Below are positions 56,074 through 64,000 of a stretch of 64,000 nucleotides of DNA, in pieces. The position numbers were made by a program, and so were the translations under genes. Source of the DNA: Bosea sp. Tri-49 (GTDB lineage Bacteria; Pseudomonadota; Alphaproteobacteria; Rhizobiales; Beijerinckiaceae); NCBI RefSeq assembly GCF_003952665.1, contig NZ_CP017946.1, positions 496,001 to 560,000 on the forward strand. Reading direction: 5' to 3'. The notes beneath the pieces are model-generated. The model was not told the DNA's origin, did no database searches, and saw only the letters and a program-made list of their open reading frames with translations. How positions within the stretch are numbered: position 1 is the stretch's first letter; every line of letters begins with the position of its first letter.

Positions 56074-56217
56074 ATCGCGTGTCCTCTGTGGTTCGCGAGT
56101 TGAGGACCGCGCCCTCCTGTCCCCGTCTCCGGGGCGACAGATCCGGCTCGAGAAGACGAGCGGATCACGGGTGCGGAAAAAGCCACGCGGCCCCGTGAGG
56201 AGCCGCGCGACGCCGGC

Positions 56218-56246
56218 TTACAAGCACCGCTGACGCGATTTGTCAA
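56218..56246 (-). promoter_or_regulatory. rpsD promoter
   Basis: On the minus strand, TTGACA (56246-56241) and TTGTAA (56223-56218) are 17 bases apart. The -35 is a full consensus match. The element lies about 145 bases upstream of the rpsD ATG, in a 196-base spacer. Confidence 0.65.
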
Positions 56247-56269
56247 ACCCGGAGCGCATGTTTTTGGAG

Positions 56270-56935
56270 TCAGCGGCTCACCGGCGGATGGTATTGCGGC
56301 GCCTCGCGCCTGTCGAAACGGCCATAGTCGCGGATGATCCGCACCGTCCGGTGCCGCATCGCCTTCACGCCTGCTATCGGCTTCGGCACGAAGGTCTCGG
56401 CGGCTTCGACGTCCCGCCAGGAGGCGAGCAAAGCGAGCTTGCCGGGGGTGTAGAGGCTGGCGAAGAGATCGTGCTCGACCAGGTCGGATGCGCTGGTTAG
56501 GCCGATCTGTTGCGCTAACTCACCAAGCCGTTCGGTTAGGTCGACGTCGCCCTCCGGCGTGATCTCGGTGAAGCTCGCGACCTTGGCGATGCCGGTCTCG
56601 GTCTCGTCGAGACGCCGTCCATCTGATGAGCGTTCTTGGGGCGCGGTGTCGTGGATCACCTCGCCGATGCGCAGGTGATAATCCTCGAACACTTCATCAC
56701 GCCCCTTGCGCTGCACGACATGGTGCTCGCCTTGGGCGCGCCAGCGGACCAGCGATTTCTCGTCGCGCCAGGACGAATGCGACAGCACCCAGCCCGGCCG
56801 CAGGCGGCTCTCGAAGCGCTCATTGTCGATGAAGCCGTCAATGCTTTCGAGGATCGGCTTCAGCTGCTTGCCCAGAGCGAGGTACTCGTCCTTGCGATGG
56901 GCGTGAGGGTGGACTTCGAAGATCACGGAAAACAT
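56270..56935 (-). CDS. tandem ABM (antibiotic biosynthesis monooxygenase-like) protein
   Basis: This 221-residue protein has two ferredoxin-like ABM domains. The first is visible at residues 1-95 (FSVIFEVHPHAHRKDEYLAL, then FIDNERFESRLRPGWVLSHS and SWRDEKSLVRWR). The second, at about 115-205, is weaker (AKVASFTEITPEGD, LLASWRDVEAAETF). ABM domains occur in oxygenases and heme-degrading enzymes. No catalytic residues can be assigned. It is 16 bases downstream of the hydrolase gene, in the same unit. Confidence 0.78.
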   Translation of the reverse strand: MFSVIFEVHPHAHRKDEYLALGKQLKPILESIDGFIDNERFESRLRPGWVLSHSSWRDEKSLVRWRAQGEHHVVQRKGRDEVFEDYHLRIGEVIHDTAPQERSSDGRRLDETETGIAKVASFTEITPEGDVDLTERLGELAQQIGLTSASDLVEHDLFASLYTPGKLALLASWRDVEAAETFVPKPIAGVKAMRHRTVRIIRDYGRFDRREAPQYHPPVSR

Positions 56936-56951
56936 GGGTCTCTCCGTCGGC

Positions 56952-57998
56952 TCAGGCGGCTAGGGTGGGCGCGTCGGCGGCGGTGAGGAAGGCGATGCTC
57001 TCCTGCCAGAGGGCAAAGCGCATCGTCTCCAGGTGCATCAGATGCGTGCCGTGGCTGATCTTGATGTCTCGCTTCGCTGCCGAGGCAGTGAAGGCGTCGA
57101 AGAGCCAGCGCGCGTCGGCGTCGGTGATCAGGCTGTCCCATTCGCCGCGGATGATCGCTACGGGAGCGTGGATCAGAGCGGGATCATAAGGCAGCACGCC
57201 TTGCCAGGCCTTGCCGATATCCGCGGCCGGGCCAGCCGGAACCTTGACGCTGGCAGGATCGTGCGAATCTGCCTGTGAATCGCTGGCAAGATAGCGCTCG
57301 CCCCATTCCGCGAAGTGCTGGCGCGACAGTACTGGCTCGGCACCGGCTGGAACATCCTCGACGAAACGGCGCCACTGATCATCCAGCGTGATCAGCCGCC
57401 AAGCCGCCAGGCCGGGCGGGGTTTCCTGGTTCAGCGGCTCGCGCCGCGCGATCGGTCCGAACAGGACGAGGCGATCGATCAGATCGGAATGCGTGCCGGC
57501 AAAATGGCAGGTCGGCATCGAGCCCCAGGAATGGGCGATCAGCGATAGCTGCCGGACGCCAGAATGGGAGAGAATGAAGCGCGTAGCTGTCTCGACCTGC
57601 AGCGCGGCTTCCTCGGTCGTGCCGAGTGGCGGGTTCACTGAGGCCGGTTCGTCCATCGCCGGATAGCGACCGGAATGGCCGTAGCCATAGAAGTCGAAAC
57701 CCCAAACGTCGAAGCCGGCCTCGCACAGCGCATCGCGCCAGGAGCGGCCATCGTAGCGATGGGCGATCGAAAGCGCCGATGGAAAGGTCGCGCCATGGAT
57801 GTAGAGGACCGCGCGGCGCGGCGAGAAACTCGTGACCGCCGTCGGCAGATGACGCAGGAACAGTGACAGGCCCTCGATCGGGCCGGGAATCACAAAATGT
57901 TCTTCCCGCGGGTCGAGCGGGGCGATGTCGTAACCGGTCAAGGCAAACCTCCAGCGATACGAGCGCGTGGCAGCGGCGCCGAAGACGAAGGCCGTCAT
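56952..57998 (-). CDS. alpha/beta hydrolase
   Basis: This 348-residue serine hydrolase has the nucleophile elbow AHSWGSMP, an oxyanion turn YIHGATFPS, the acid at GEWDSLITDADA and the catalytic His in SHGTHLMHLE. The fold and lid spacing resemble lipase or esterase-like hydrolases. The N terminus has a short hydrophobic stretch but no convincing signal peptide. It is followed by the ABM protein gene. The substrate is unknown. Confidence 0.88.
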   Translation of the reverse strand: MTAFVFGAAATRSYRWRFALTGYDIAPLDPREEHFVIPGPIEGLSLFLRHLPTAVTSFSPRRAVLYIHGATFPSALSIAHRYDGRSWRDALCEAGFDVWGFDFYGYGHSGRYPAMDEPASVNPPLGTTEEAALQVETATRFILSHSGVRQLSLIAHSWGSMPTCHFAGTHSDLIDRLVLFGPIARREPLNQETPPGLAAWRLITLDDQWRRFVEDVPAGAEPVLSRQHFAEWGERYLASDSQADSHDPASVKVPAGPAADIGKAWQGVLPYDPALIHAPVAIIRGEWDSLITDADARWLFDAFTASAAKRDIKISHGTHLMHLETMRFALWQESIAFLTAADAPTLAA

Positions 57999-58171
57999 CG
58001 GCTAAGCTTTCGGCTCTCGGTGATCGTCTGAATGTAACCCGGTCAGCACCGCGCTGCTCTGCGTGATCGCTTCGGTCATCACCGTATAATCGACGGCGAG
58101 CGCTTTATCCCGCCGTGGACACGATCGGCACCGGCAAGGCGAGCTTAGACTGTCGATAGCCCGGTCGAGGT

Positions 58172-58393
58172 CTAGTACCGCCAATAGGCGCGGCGATGGT
58201 GCGGGTGCTTGTACCAGCCCAGATGCCGGCCACGATTCCAGCCATGGTGACGGCGTGGGCCGTCGCTGTGACCGTAATGGTGGCCCTTGTGCTTGTGCCA
58301 GCCCTTTGGCTTGGCCTGTGCATCGTCGATGCCGCCGAACCCGAACAGCATGGCGCCGAGCCCGAGGACCGCGGCCAGGATCAGTTTCTTCAT
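58172..58393 (-). CDS. small exported histidine-rich basic protein
   Basis: The protein has 73 residues. The signal peptide (1 to about 27, ending DDAQA) is followed by a mature part rich in His, Gly, Arg, Trp and Tyr (GWHKHKGHHYGHSDGPRRHH and GWYKHPHHRRAYWRY). No family is recognised. The 14 or so histidines suggest binding of a transition metal in the periplasm, but this is inference. GGGAGAGTGCC precedes the ATG. It is downstream of murI on the same strand. Confidence 0.72.
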   Translation of the reverse strand: MKKLILAAVLGLGAMLFGFGGIDDAQAKPKGWHKHKGHHYGHSDGPRRHHGWNRGRHLGWYKHPHHRRAYWRY

Positions 58394-58459
58394 GGCACTC
58401 TCCCATTATGACCGGTGGCGTCGATAACGCCTCCAGATCAGAACAGTTCCAAAATATGG

Positions 58460-59281
58460 TCAGATTGCGAGCGGGAGCGGCTCGGTCTCGATCCGTGCCA
58501 GGCCGAAGCCGGCGAGCGCGATATGAGCCGGGCCGGAGAGGCGCGAGCCGTCGGTGAAAACGGCGACGGTCATAGCGGGCTCCGGGCGGATCTGTGCCGG
58601 GCCAAGCAGCTGCATGGTTCGCCGCGCGATCGCCGGGGCGGGGTCGATCCATTCGACCGGCCAGGGGGTGAGCCGCTGCAGGCGGGGTAGCAGCAGCGGG
58701 TAGTGGGTGCAGGCGAGCGTCACCACGTCGGTTCGCCTTCCGTCGCGGTCGACGAAGCAGGGTGCGATCTCCGCCTCGATCTCGGCGTCGTCGACAGGCT
58801 CGCCCTTCAGCGCCGCCTCTGCCAGGCCGGCGAGCTGGGTCGCGCCGACCAGTGTGACCTCGCAGCCGGTGGCATAGTGCTCGATCAGGTCGCGGGTGTA
58901 GTCACGCGCGACCGTGCCGGGCGTCGCCAGGACCGAGATCAGGCGGCTGCGGGTGCGCTCGGCTGCCGGCTTCACCGCCGGGACGGTGCCGACGAAGGGA
59001 ATGGCGAAGCGGGCGCGCAGGGCCGGCAGCACCAAAGTCGAGGCGGTGTTGCAGGCGATGACGACGAGATCGGGATGGAAGCGGTCGACGAGGCGCTCCA
59101 TCACGGCGAGCACGCGCTCGACCAATGCCGGCTCGTCGAGGCGGCCATAGGGGAAGGCGGCGTCGTCGGCGGCGTAGACGATATCGGCGTCGGGGCGCTG
59201 GCGCATGACCTCGCGCAGCACGGTCAATCCGCCGAGGCCGGAATCGAAAACGAGGATGGTCGGGATACGCAAGGGCAGCAT
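58460..59281 (-). CDS. murI: glutamate racemase MurI
   Basis: This enzyme makes D-glutamate for peptidoglycan. It has 273 residues from the ATG at 59281, which gives the usual short N terminus before ILVFDSGLGGLTVLREV; in-frame starts at 59338 (ATG) and 59341 (GTG) would add about 20 residues. The two catalytic cysteines are in VVIACNTAS and LACTHYPLLLPRL. Asp and Ser of the FDSG turn and FVGTVPAVKPA are conserved. Confidence 0.93.
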   Translation of the reverse strand: MLPLRIPTILVFDSGLGGLTVLREVMRQRPDADIVYAADDAAFPYGRLDEPALVERVLAVMERLVDRFHPDLVVIACNTASTLVLPALRARFAIPFVGTVPAVKPAAERTRSRLISVLATPGTVARDYTRDLIEHYATGCEVTLVGATQLAGLAEAALKGEPVDDAEIEAEIAPCFVDRDGRRTDVVTLACTHYPLLLPRLQRLTPWPVEWIDPAPAIARRTMQLLGPAQIRPEPAMTVAVFTDGSRLSGPAHIALAGFGLARIETEPLPLAI

Positions 59282-59470
59282 CGGCGCGGCATAGCCGGCT
59301 CCGGCCAGAAGATCGACCTGCATCGCACTCAAACTCATCACGCCCGCAAGCCCTCGATTGGGCGCTTCCCAAGTTAAGGCGCGGTGAATGCGGGCTTTCC
59401 AGCAGTGCGATAATTTAGTTGACTCTGTCTATTAATTGGCGCTTCTCGCGACCAGAAGAGGAGGCTAGCC

Positions 59471-60397
59471 ATGTCCGCCGTCGACACATCGGCCATCGCG
59501 ACGATCCGCCGTTTCGGCCGTTTCCATACCCGCTTCATCGGGGCGCTCGGTGGCGATCTGCATGGTTCCGGCTTCGGGCTGACCGAGGGGCGGGTGCTCT
59601 ACGAGCTGGCGCAGCGCGATGGCTGGCGGGCGGGCGAGCTGGCGCGCGAGCTTGGACTCGACCCAGCCTATCTCTCGCGCCTGCTGAAGCGCTTCATCGA
59701 TCTGGGCTGGCTGGAGCGGACGAAATCGGATGGCGATGGCCGGGCCTATGAACTCAGGCTGACGACAGCCGGGCGGATGGCTTTCGTACCGCTGGACGAC
59801 GCCTCGCGTCGGCAGGCCGACATGATCTTGTCGCGCCTGGCAACGAGCGAGCAAGCGAGCCTCGTTACCGCGCTCGATCGCGCGCAGGCGCTGCTGTCAG
59901 GCGCCGCCAGTCCGCAGCCTGCGGTGACGATCCGCGAGCACCGTCCCGGCGATATCGGCTGGGTGATTTCGGCTCATGGCAGACTCTATGCGGAGGTCTA
60001 TGGCTGGGACATCAGCTTCGAGGCGCTGGTCGCCGAGATCGCGGTGAAGTTTCTGCGCGAGTTCCGGCCGGGACATGAGCGCTGCTTCATCGCCGAGCTC
60101 GACGGCGCCCCTGTCGGGTCGGCCTTCGTCGTGCGCGAGAGCGACGAGGTGGCGAAGCTCCGGCTCGTATTGGTCGAGACGCGGGCGCAGGGGCTCGGCC
60201 TGGGCAAGCGCCTTGTGCGCGAGGCGCTCAGTTTCGCTCGCGCCGCCGGCTATCGCAGCATGGCGCTGTGGACCAACGACATCCTGCACGCCGCCCGTGC
60301 CATCTACATCGCCGAGGGCTTCAGGCTGGTGGCGGAAGAGAAGCATCATTCCTTCGGGAAGGATCTGGTCGGTCAGAACTGGGAGCGCGATCTCTAG
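59471..60397 (+). CDS. MarR-GNAT fusion protein
   Basis: This 308-residue protein fuses an N-terminal MarR-type winged helix (residues 1 to about 145, with RVLYELAQRDGWRAGELARE, GLDPAYLSRLLKRF and an SDGDGRAYELRLT wing) to a C-terminal GNAT acetyltransferase (about 155-308, with the acetyl-CoA loop VETRAQGLGLGKRLVREALS). Such fusions are a recognised family with few characterised members. Its 3-prime end overlaps the DUF805 gene by 77 bases in convergent orientation. Confidence 0.9.
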   Translation: MSAVDTSAIATIRRFGRFHTRFIGALGGDLHGSGFGLTEGRVLYELAQRDGWRAGELARELGLDPAYLSRLLKRFIDLGWLERTKSDGDGRAYELRLTTAGRMAFVPLDDASRRQADMILSRLATSEQASLVTALDRAQALLSGAASPQPAVTIREHRPGDIGWVISAHGRLYAEVYGWDISFEALVAEIAVKFLREFRPGHERCFIAELDGAPVGSAFVVRESDEVAKLRLVLVETRAQGLGLGKRLVREALSFARAAGYRSMALWTNDILHAARAIYIAEGFRLVAEEKHHSFGKDLVGQNWERDL

Positions 60398-60818
60398 CGC
60401 TCGGCCAGACCAACAGGAAGAGCAGCGAGGCGAGCGAGAGTGCGCCGCCGAGCGGTGTCATGGTCTCGAGCGGCGCCGGCAGCCGGGCCTGCGTCAACGA
60501 AGGCAGCACGGCGTATTCCAGCAGCTCGATAGCGGCCATTACGGCGATGGACGGCAGGACCGGGAAGCCGGTGTCGCGGATGCGCTGGGCCGCGATCGCC
60601 AGCAGTGTCCAATAGAGCAGGCCCTGGATGGCAGCGTTGGGGAGCGGCTCGACAAAGAGGCGTGGGTCGGCGTCATCCGCCCAGGTCAGATTGAGCAGTT
60701 GCGCGGCAACGACGGCAACGACGAGCAGCAGAGTGCAGGCCAGCACCAGGTAGCCCGCGAAGGCGATCCGCCCGAGTCTGCCATCAAGCCGCCAGAGGCG
60801 AGAGAGGCCGGAGAACAT
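60321..60818 (-). CDS. DUF805 family membrane protein
   Basis: This 165-residue protein has four predicted TM helices and a polar tail. The motif LDGRLGRIAFAGYLVLACTL at the start and the AAQRIRDTGFPVLPSI turn are DUF805 hallmarks; the function is unknown. The ATG at 60818 is used, but a GTG at 60833 overlaps the stop of the upstream gene as GTGA and could couple translation. The 3-prime 77 bases run antisense to the MarR-GNAT gene. Confidence 0.8.
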   Translation of the reverse strand: MFSGLSRLWRLDGRLGRIAFAGYLVLACTLLLVVAVVAAQLLNLTWADDADPRLFVEPLPNAAIQGLLYWTLLAIAAQRIRDTGFPVLPSIAVMAAIELLEYAVLPSLTQARLPAPLETMTPLGGALSLASLLFLLVWPSARDRAPSSDRPDPSRRNDASLPPPA

Positions 60819-60829
60819 CCGTTGCGCCG

Positions 60830-61843
60830 TCACTGCACCGAGGTCAGCGCGGCCCGCTGGAAATCGGCGCGGCGTTGCTGGTGCAGCGAGCCGTCGCCTG
60901 TCGTCACCACCGAGAACATTACGAAGCCGCCCTGCTTGCGCGGCAGCACGTAGAACTCGTAATAACGGGCATCGCCGCCATTCTCGCAGGAGGAGAAGCC
61001 GCGCAGCACAGTGCTGCCCTCGACCGTGTCGGTGGTTCGGCCCGAGGCGAACCTGCCCTGGCAACCGCGCGCATCGGCCGCGGAGACCGCGGCGGCGACG
61101 TCGACATCCTTCAGGTTCGGAGTCGTCAGGACGCGCACGAGACCTGTCGCATTCTTGGCCTGCCAGCCGGCGCCGTTGTTGCCGATGCCGGAAGGCGCCT
61201 CCGCGCCGCTCAACACCTTCGGCTCGGGCAGCTGGGTCTTGAGCAGGAAATTGGTCGCGAGCGTCACCGCTTCGAGCTGGAGCGCCGGATCGGTGGCGGC
61301 CGCCGCGGTCGTACCGCTGCCTTGCGCCGGCGCCGGGCTCCCGGGTGCGACCTTCAGGTTGGCGTTGGTCTTCACGCAGTCGAGCAGCGCCGGCATGATC
61401 TCGGCAGTCGCCGTCAGGCGGAAGGTGTAGCGCGCCCCAAGCATGTTGGCTTCGAGGAATTCGGCGCCGCGGAAGGCCCGGACGATGTTGGAGTTCGCCG
61501 GCATGGTGACGACGACGAGCTGCGGCTGCACCGCCTTGGCGTTGATCCGGACCGTGTCGTTGCGGTCGAAGACGAGTTCCATCGGCACATCGACGCTCGG
61601 CTGCAGGCCCCAGGCTCGATTGGAGAAGCCGAGGTTCCAGCCGTAATTGCCGTTGAGCGAGGCGTGCATGGTGACGCCGCTCTTGTAGCTCGCCGAGACC
61701 GCGCAGTGCGAAAACGCGCCGGTCTGGTTGTTGGTGAAGGCGCCGCCGGCCCAGTTGCCGACCGAGAATTTCGCATACGGCCCGGCGGCAAGCGCCGGAG
61801 AGGCCAGCAGGGCGCCGGCCAGAATGAGCGACAGACGCATCAT
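60830..61843 (-). CDS. exported protein of unknown function
   Basis: The protein has 337 residues from tandem ATGs at 61843 and 61840. A signal peptide (to about residue 20, ending PALAAG) leads into a secreted beta-rich region (YAKFSVGNWAGGAFTNNQTG, CAVSASYKSGVTMHASLNGN). A Pro/Gly/Ala-rich link lies near residues 165-180, and a second domain has a conserved-looking pair of cysteines (RGCQGRF and FSSCENGG). I recognise no family. It is followed by DUF805 in the same operon. Confidence 0.7.
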   Translation of the reverse strand: MMRLSLILAGALLASPALAAGPYAKFSVGNWAGGAFTNNQTGAFSHCAVSASYKSGVTMHASLNGNYGWNLGFSNRAWGLQPSVDVPMELVFDRNDTVRINAKAVQPQLVVVTMPANSNIVRAFRGAEFLEANMLGARYTFRLTATAEIMPALLDCVKTNANLKVAPGSPAPAQGSGTTAAAATDPALQLEAVTLATNFLLKTQLPEPKVLSGAEAPSGIGNNGAGWQAKNATGLVRVLTTPNLKDVDVAAAVSAADARGCQGRFASGRTTDTVEGSTVLRGFSSCENGGDARYYEFYVLPRKQGGFVMFSVVTTGDGSLHQQRRADFQRAALTSVQ

Positions 61844-61933
61844 CAGGCTCCGCTTCGATCCCCAGCGCTGCCATGGTGGCAAAGACTGGGCGGGTCGGGC
61901 AAGCCTTGTGCGGGCCAGAGCTGGTCTCGGGTT

Positions 61934-63250
61934 CTAGGCCTTGAGGCGCGCCACGGCCGCTGCCGCCGTGCGGCCGGCGAGGGTCGCGCCGCCCGCGGTC
62001 ATTGCGCCGCCGCCGGCTGTCGCCTCGCCGGCGAGCCAGAGCTTGCCGCCGATCGGTTCGGCGAGGACGTCGCGTGCATTGGCATGGCCCGGCAGGCAGA
62101 CTGAGTAGGACCCGTGCGAGAACGGGTCGGTCCACCAGGCCGGGAAGGAGACCGGGCCGGCCGCCTTGCGGAATTCGCTGCCGATCATCGATGCCAGCAG
62201 ATCGACGACCTGCTCGCGGGCGGCGCCCGGACCGGCGCTCGAGAGGTCGCGGGCGAAATCGCCGCCGCAATAGCCGATGACGAGGTCGCGGTCGTCCGGG
62301 AAGAGCTCGAAGCTGATCAACCGCCCAGCCGCGCCGGCCTCGAAATAGGTCGTGCCCGGCGCGATGCCGAAGCGATCGCCCTCGACCTTGAGCGCGATCT
62401 TGGTGAGCGCGCCCATGCCAATGCCGGCGAGCGCGTCGCGGGTGCGTGCGGGCAACTCCGGCGTGAAGCGGATTCCACCGGCCTTCAGCACGCCGACCGG
62501 CACGGTGACGATGCAGGCGCGGGCCCGGAGCGTTCCCGCGGCGGTGGTGACGGCAACGCGCGAGCCGCTCCAGTCGATCGCCGTGACGGGCTGGTTCAGG
62601 CGGATATCGAGACCGGCGCCATAGCGCGCGACGAGATTGCCGTAGCCGCTCGGCACGACGTAATCCTCGCCCGACCAGAGCCGCTGATAGTCGCGCGCCG
62701 AGATGCGCGCCGATTCCTCGCCGATCGAGAGCAGCAGGCCGGAGGAGGCGACGGGCGCGAGGTCGGGGCCGAGATCGCTCAGCAACTCGGCAACGGAGAG
62801 ATCGCGGCTTTGCAGATCGACCGTCTCCAGCCGCCGGTCGATCTCGCCGAAGGCGCCGCGGCGGCGGGCGCGGTCGCCCGCCGGCATTGGCTTACCGCTC
62901 TGGAAGAGCTGGAAGCCACCACCCCAGCTTTCGTTCGGGGTCGCGACGCCAAGGTCGCGGGCAATCTCGGTCCAGGGATTGCGCTCGGCCCAGTGGATGA
63001 ACATCGCCCCGGCGTCATAGGCCGGCCCCAGCGACGAATCGGTGAAGGTGCGCCCGCCGAGGCGGTTACGCGCCTCGAGCACGATGGCCTGCCGGCCTGC
63101 AGCCTGAAGCTGCTTTGCCGCGGCGATCCCGGCCGCTCCAGCACCGATCACGACGACATCGGGTTCGGCGGCGCGGGCAGGGAAGGGCCCGCCGGCGAGA
63201 CTTGCTGCCAGCGCGCCTGAACCCATCAGCCATCTCCGGCGGTCGAGCAT
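61934..63250 (-). CDS. Tat-exported FAD-dependent amine oxidase
   Basis: This 438-residue flavoprotein starts at the ATG at 63250. The twin-arginine signal LDRRRWLMGSG precedes an FAD dinucleotide-binding loop (DVVVIGAGAAGIAAAKQLQA), then ARNRLGGRTFTD and the C-terminal FAD contact LWLAGEATAGGGAMTAGGAT of the monoamine oxidase/polyamine oxidase family. The Tat signal implies folding with FAD in the cytosol and export to the periplasm. The substrate, probably an amine, is unknown. Confidence 0.88.
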   Translation of the reverse strand: MLDRRRWLMGSGALAASLAGGPFPARAAEPDVVVIGAGAAGIAAAKQLQAAGRQAIVLEARNRLGGRTFTDSSLGPAYDAGAMFIHWAERNPWTEIARDLGVATPNESWGGGFQLFQSGKPMPAGDRARRRGAFGEIDRRLETVDLQSRDLSVAELLSDLGPDLAPVASSGLLLSIGEESARISARDYQRLWSGEDYVVPSGYGNLVARYGAGLDIRLNQPVTAIDWSGSRVAVTTAAGTLRARACIVTVPVGVLKAGGIRFTPELPARTRDALAGIGMGALTKIALKVEGDRFGIAPGTTYFEAGAAGRLISFELFPDDRDLVIGYCGGDFARDLSSAGPGAAREQVVDLLASMIGSEFRKAAGPVSFPAWWTDPFSHGSYSVCLPGHANARDVLAEPIGGKLWLAGEATAGGGAMTAGGATLAGRTAAAAVARLKA

Positions 63251-63607
63251 GAAGAATGGTCCGTGTCTGTGACGAGGCGATGATGATGCCAGCGGCTTTT
63301 CGCACCGCAATACACGACCACGAGTGCGGCGGGAGCAGGGCCATCACAGCTTTGCGAGGCCGGCCGGGTGGCGGCCTCGTCGGCGCGCAATCTTTCGGTT
63401 TAGACGAATGATAATTTTAGTTTGAAATTGCAATAAATAAGTAATGCATCACGCAATCGCGAGTCTATTGACAGTTAAACTGCAGTTAAATAACCGCTGA
63501 TGGTGAAAGTAAGGCATATGTCCTAGTTTTCAGGCATTATAAAAAGCAATCGACTTGGCAAGACAACTTGGCAAGGAAAGTTGCTTCTCAGCGACAGGAT
63601 ACGGGCG
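63251..63607. other. AT-rich regulatory spacer before the TonB receptor
   Basis: The stretch has no gene. From about 63405 it is strikingly AT-rich compared with the rest of the window. It holds a consensus -35 (TTGACA at 63468-63473) with only a poor -10 at proper spacing. It also holds a TTAA-N7-TTAA pattern (63475-63489) that may be chance in such DNA. A loose Fur- or Irr-like stretch occurs near 63408-63425, but I cannot assign an operator with confidence. Confidence 0.45.
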
Positions 63608-64000
63608 ATGGGGACGAATTGCAGCGGGCTGCGCCAAGGCGTGGCGCTTGGGGCCTTGATGCTGGCCATGACGGCGCCGGCGCTCGCGCAGCAGCAACGA
63701 ACCCCTGCGCGCCCGCCCGCCACGCCCGATCAGGTCGTGCTCGACCAGATCAACGTGCAGGGTGAGGGGCAGGCATCGCCGCTGCTGCAGGGGCCGACGA
63801 CCACGACCACCACCCGCGCCGAGCTCGACCGGCAGCAGATCCAGAGCCTGACCGATCTGTCCAACCGGATCGAGGCGGGCATCACCTTCAACCGCCAGAA
63901 CGGCTCGCTCAACATCCGCGGCCTGGATGGCGCGCGCGTGCTGACGACGATCGATGGCATTCGGCAGCCCTTCATCGTCGACACCCGGATCGGCCGCGCC
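63608..64000 (+). CDS. TonB-dependent receptor, N-terminal part (cut by window edge)
   Basis: The first 131 codons are present and the frame is open at the edge. There is a signal peptide (about 1-28, ending PALAQQ), a linker with a TonB-box-like VVLDQINVQGEG, and the start of the plug domain (LTDLSNRIEAGITFNRQNGS, then LNIRGLDGARVLTTIDGIRQ). The plug pattern resembles heme/hemoglobin or transferrin-type receptors, but the barrel is outside the window, so the ligand is open. AGGAT lies upstream of the ATG. Confidence 0.85.
   Translation, partial: MGTNCSGLRQGVALGALMLAMTAPALAQQQRTPARPPATPDQVVLDQINVQGEGQASPLLQGPTTTTTTRAELDRQQIQSLTDLSNRIEAGITFNRQNGSLNIRGLDGARVLTTIDGIRQPFIVDTRIGRA

Noticed and set aside
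58002..58079. 25-codon open frame ending just before the alpha/beta hydrolase start, a possible leader peptide
   Set aside because: No ribosome site before its ATG and no codon-run or attenuator hairpin; probably chance.
63475..63489. TTAA-N7-TTAA pattern before the TonB receptor
   Set aside because: It fits the CtrA spacing, but the surrounding DNA is so AT-rich that a chance match is likely, and the gene has no tie to the cell cycle.

Overview
The window is GC-rich DNA from an alphaproteobacterium, most likely a member of the Hyphomicrobiales close to Bosea. I infer this from CckA, Alphaproteobacteria-type flagellar gene order (fliQ-fliR-flhB-cckA; fliL-fliM divergent from flgF-flgG-flgA-flgH), MotE, an ATP12 chaperone, a zinc-ligand-poor DksA and CtrA-like TTAA-N7-TTAA boxes. 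No database search was run, so the genus is a guess. I saw no tRNA, rRNA, CRISPR array, insertion sequence or phage module.

Layout. 1-6.4 kb: two small enzyme-like proteins, a two-gene RND efflux pump and a methyltransferase. 6.4-14.9 kb: first flagellar block. The minus-strand run flgB-flgC-fliE-fliQ-fliR-flhB ends in cckA; fliO and fliP are divergent from it, and both directions share a region with two CtrA-like boxes. 14.9-18.3 kb: a very large exported TPR protein convergent with fliP. 18.5-22.5 kb: a non-flagellar insert (membrane coiled-coil protein; LysR regulator divergent from a CnbZ/Rid-like deaminase and a Bug-type binding protein). 22.5-29.2 kb: second flagellar block, fliL-fliM-DUF6468-motE on minus and flgF-flgG-flgA-flgH on plus. 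A CtrA box and a near-consensus sigma-54 promoter lie between the two arms.

29.4-33.2 kb: oxyR/katG oxidative stress pair and dksA. 33.3-35.0 kb: an MBOAT acyltransferase whose usual SGNH partner survives only as a remnant. 35.2-38.9 kb: a TetR (CecR-like) regulator with a perfect 22-bp palindrome, in an operon with a YbhG/YbhF/YbhS-type exporter. 39-49 kb: SPFH protein, HxlR regulator, FabF, a quinone-oxidoreductase-like MDR enzyme with a LysR regulator, propionyl-CoA carboxylase beta, ArsR plus SRPBCC, a ClpP paralogue, DUF1801 and ATP12. 49-56 kb: solitary YjhX-like protein, VOC protein, P1 peptidase, Spy-like and PsiF-like periplasmic proteins, MgtC family protein, heparin-lyase-like protein, an NlpC-like orphan and rpsD. 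56-64 kb: ABM protein, hydrolase, His-rich exported peptide, murI, MarR-GNAT fusion, DUF805, an exported unknown, a Tat-exported amine oxidase and the start of a TonB-dependent receptor running off the right edge.

The strongest joint story is motility control. The window carries the kinase CckA, the binding sites expected for its downstream regulator CtrA in front of three flagellar transcription units, and the sigma-54 element expected for later flagellar genes. It also carries a set of poorly described envelope proteins (MotE, DUF6468, the large TPR protein) inside the same units.
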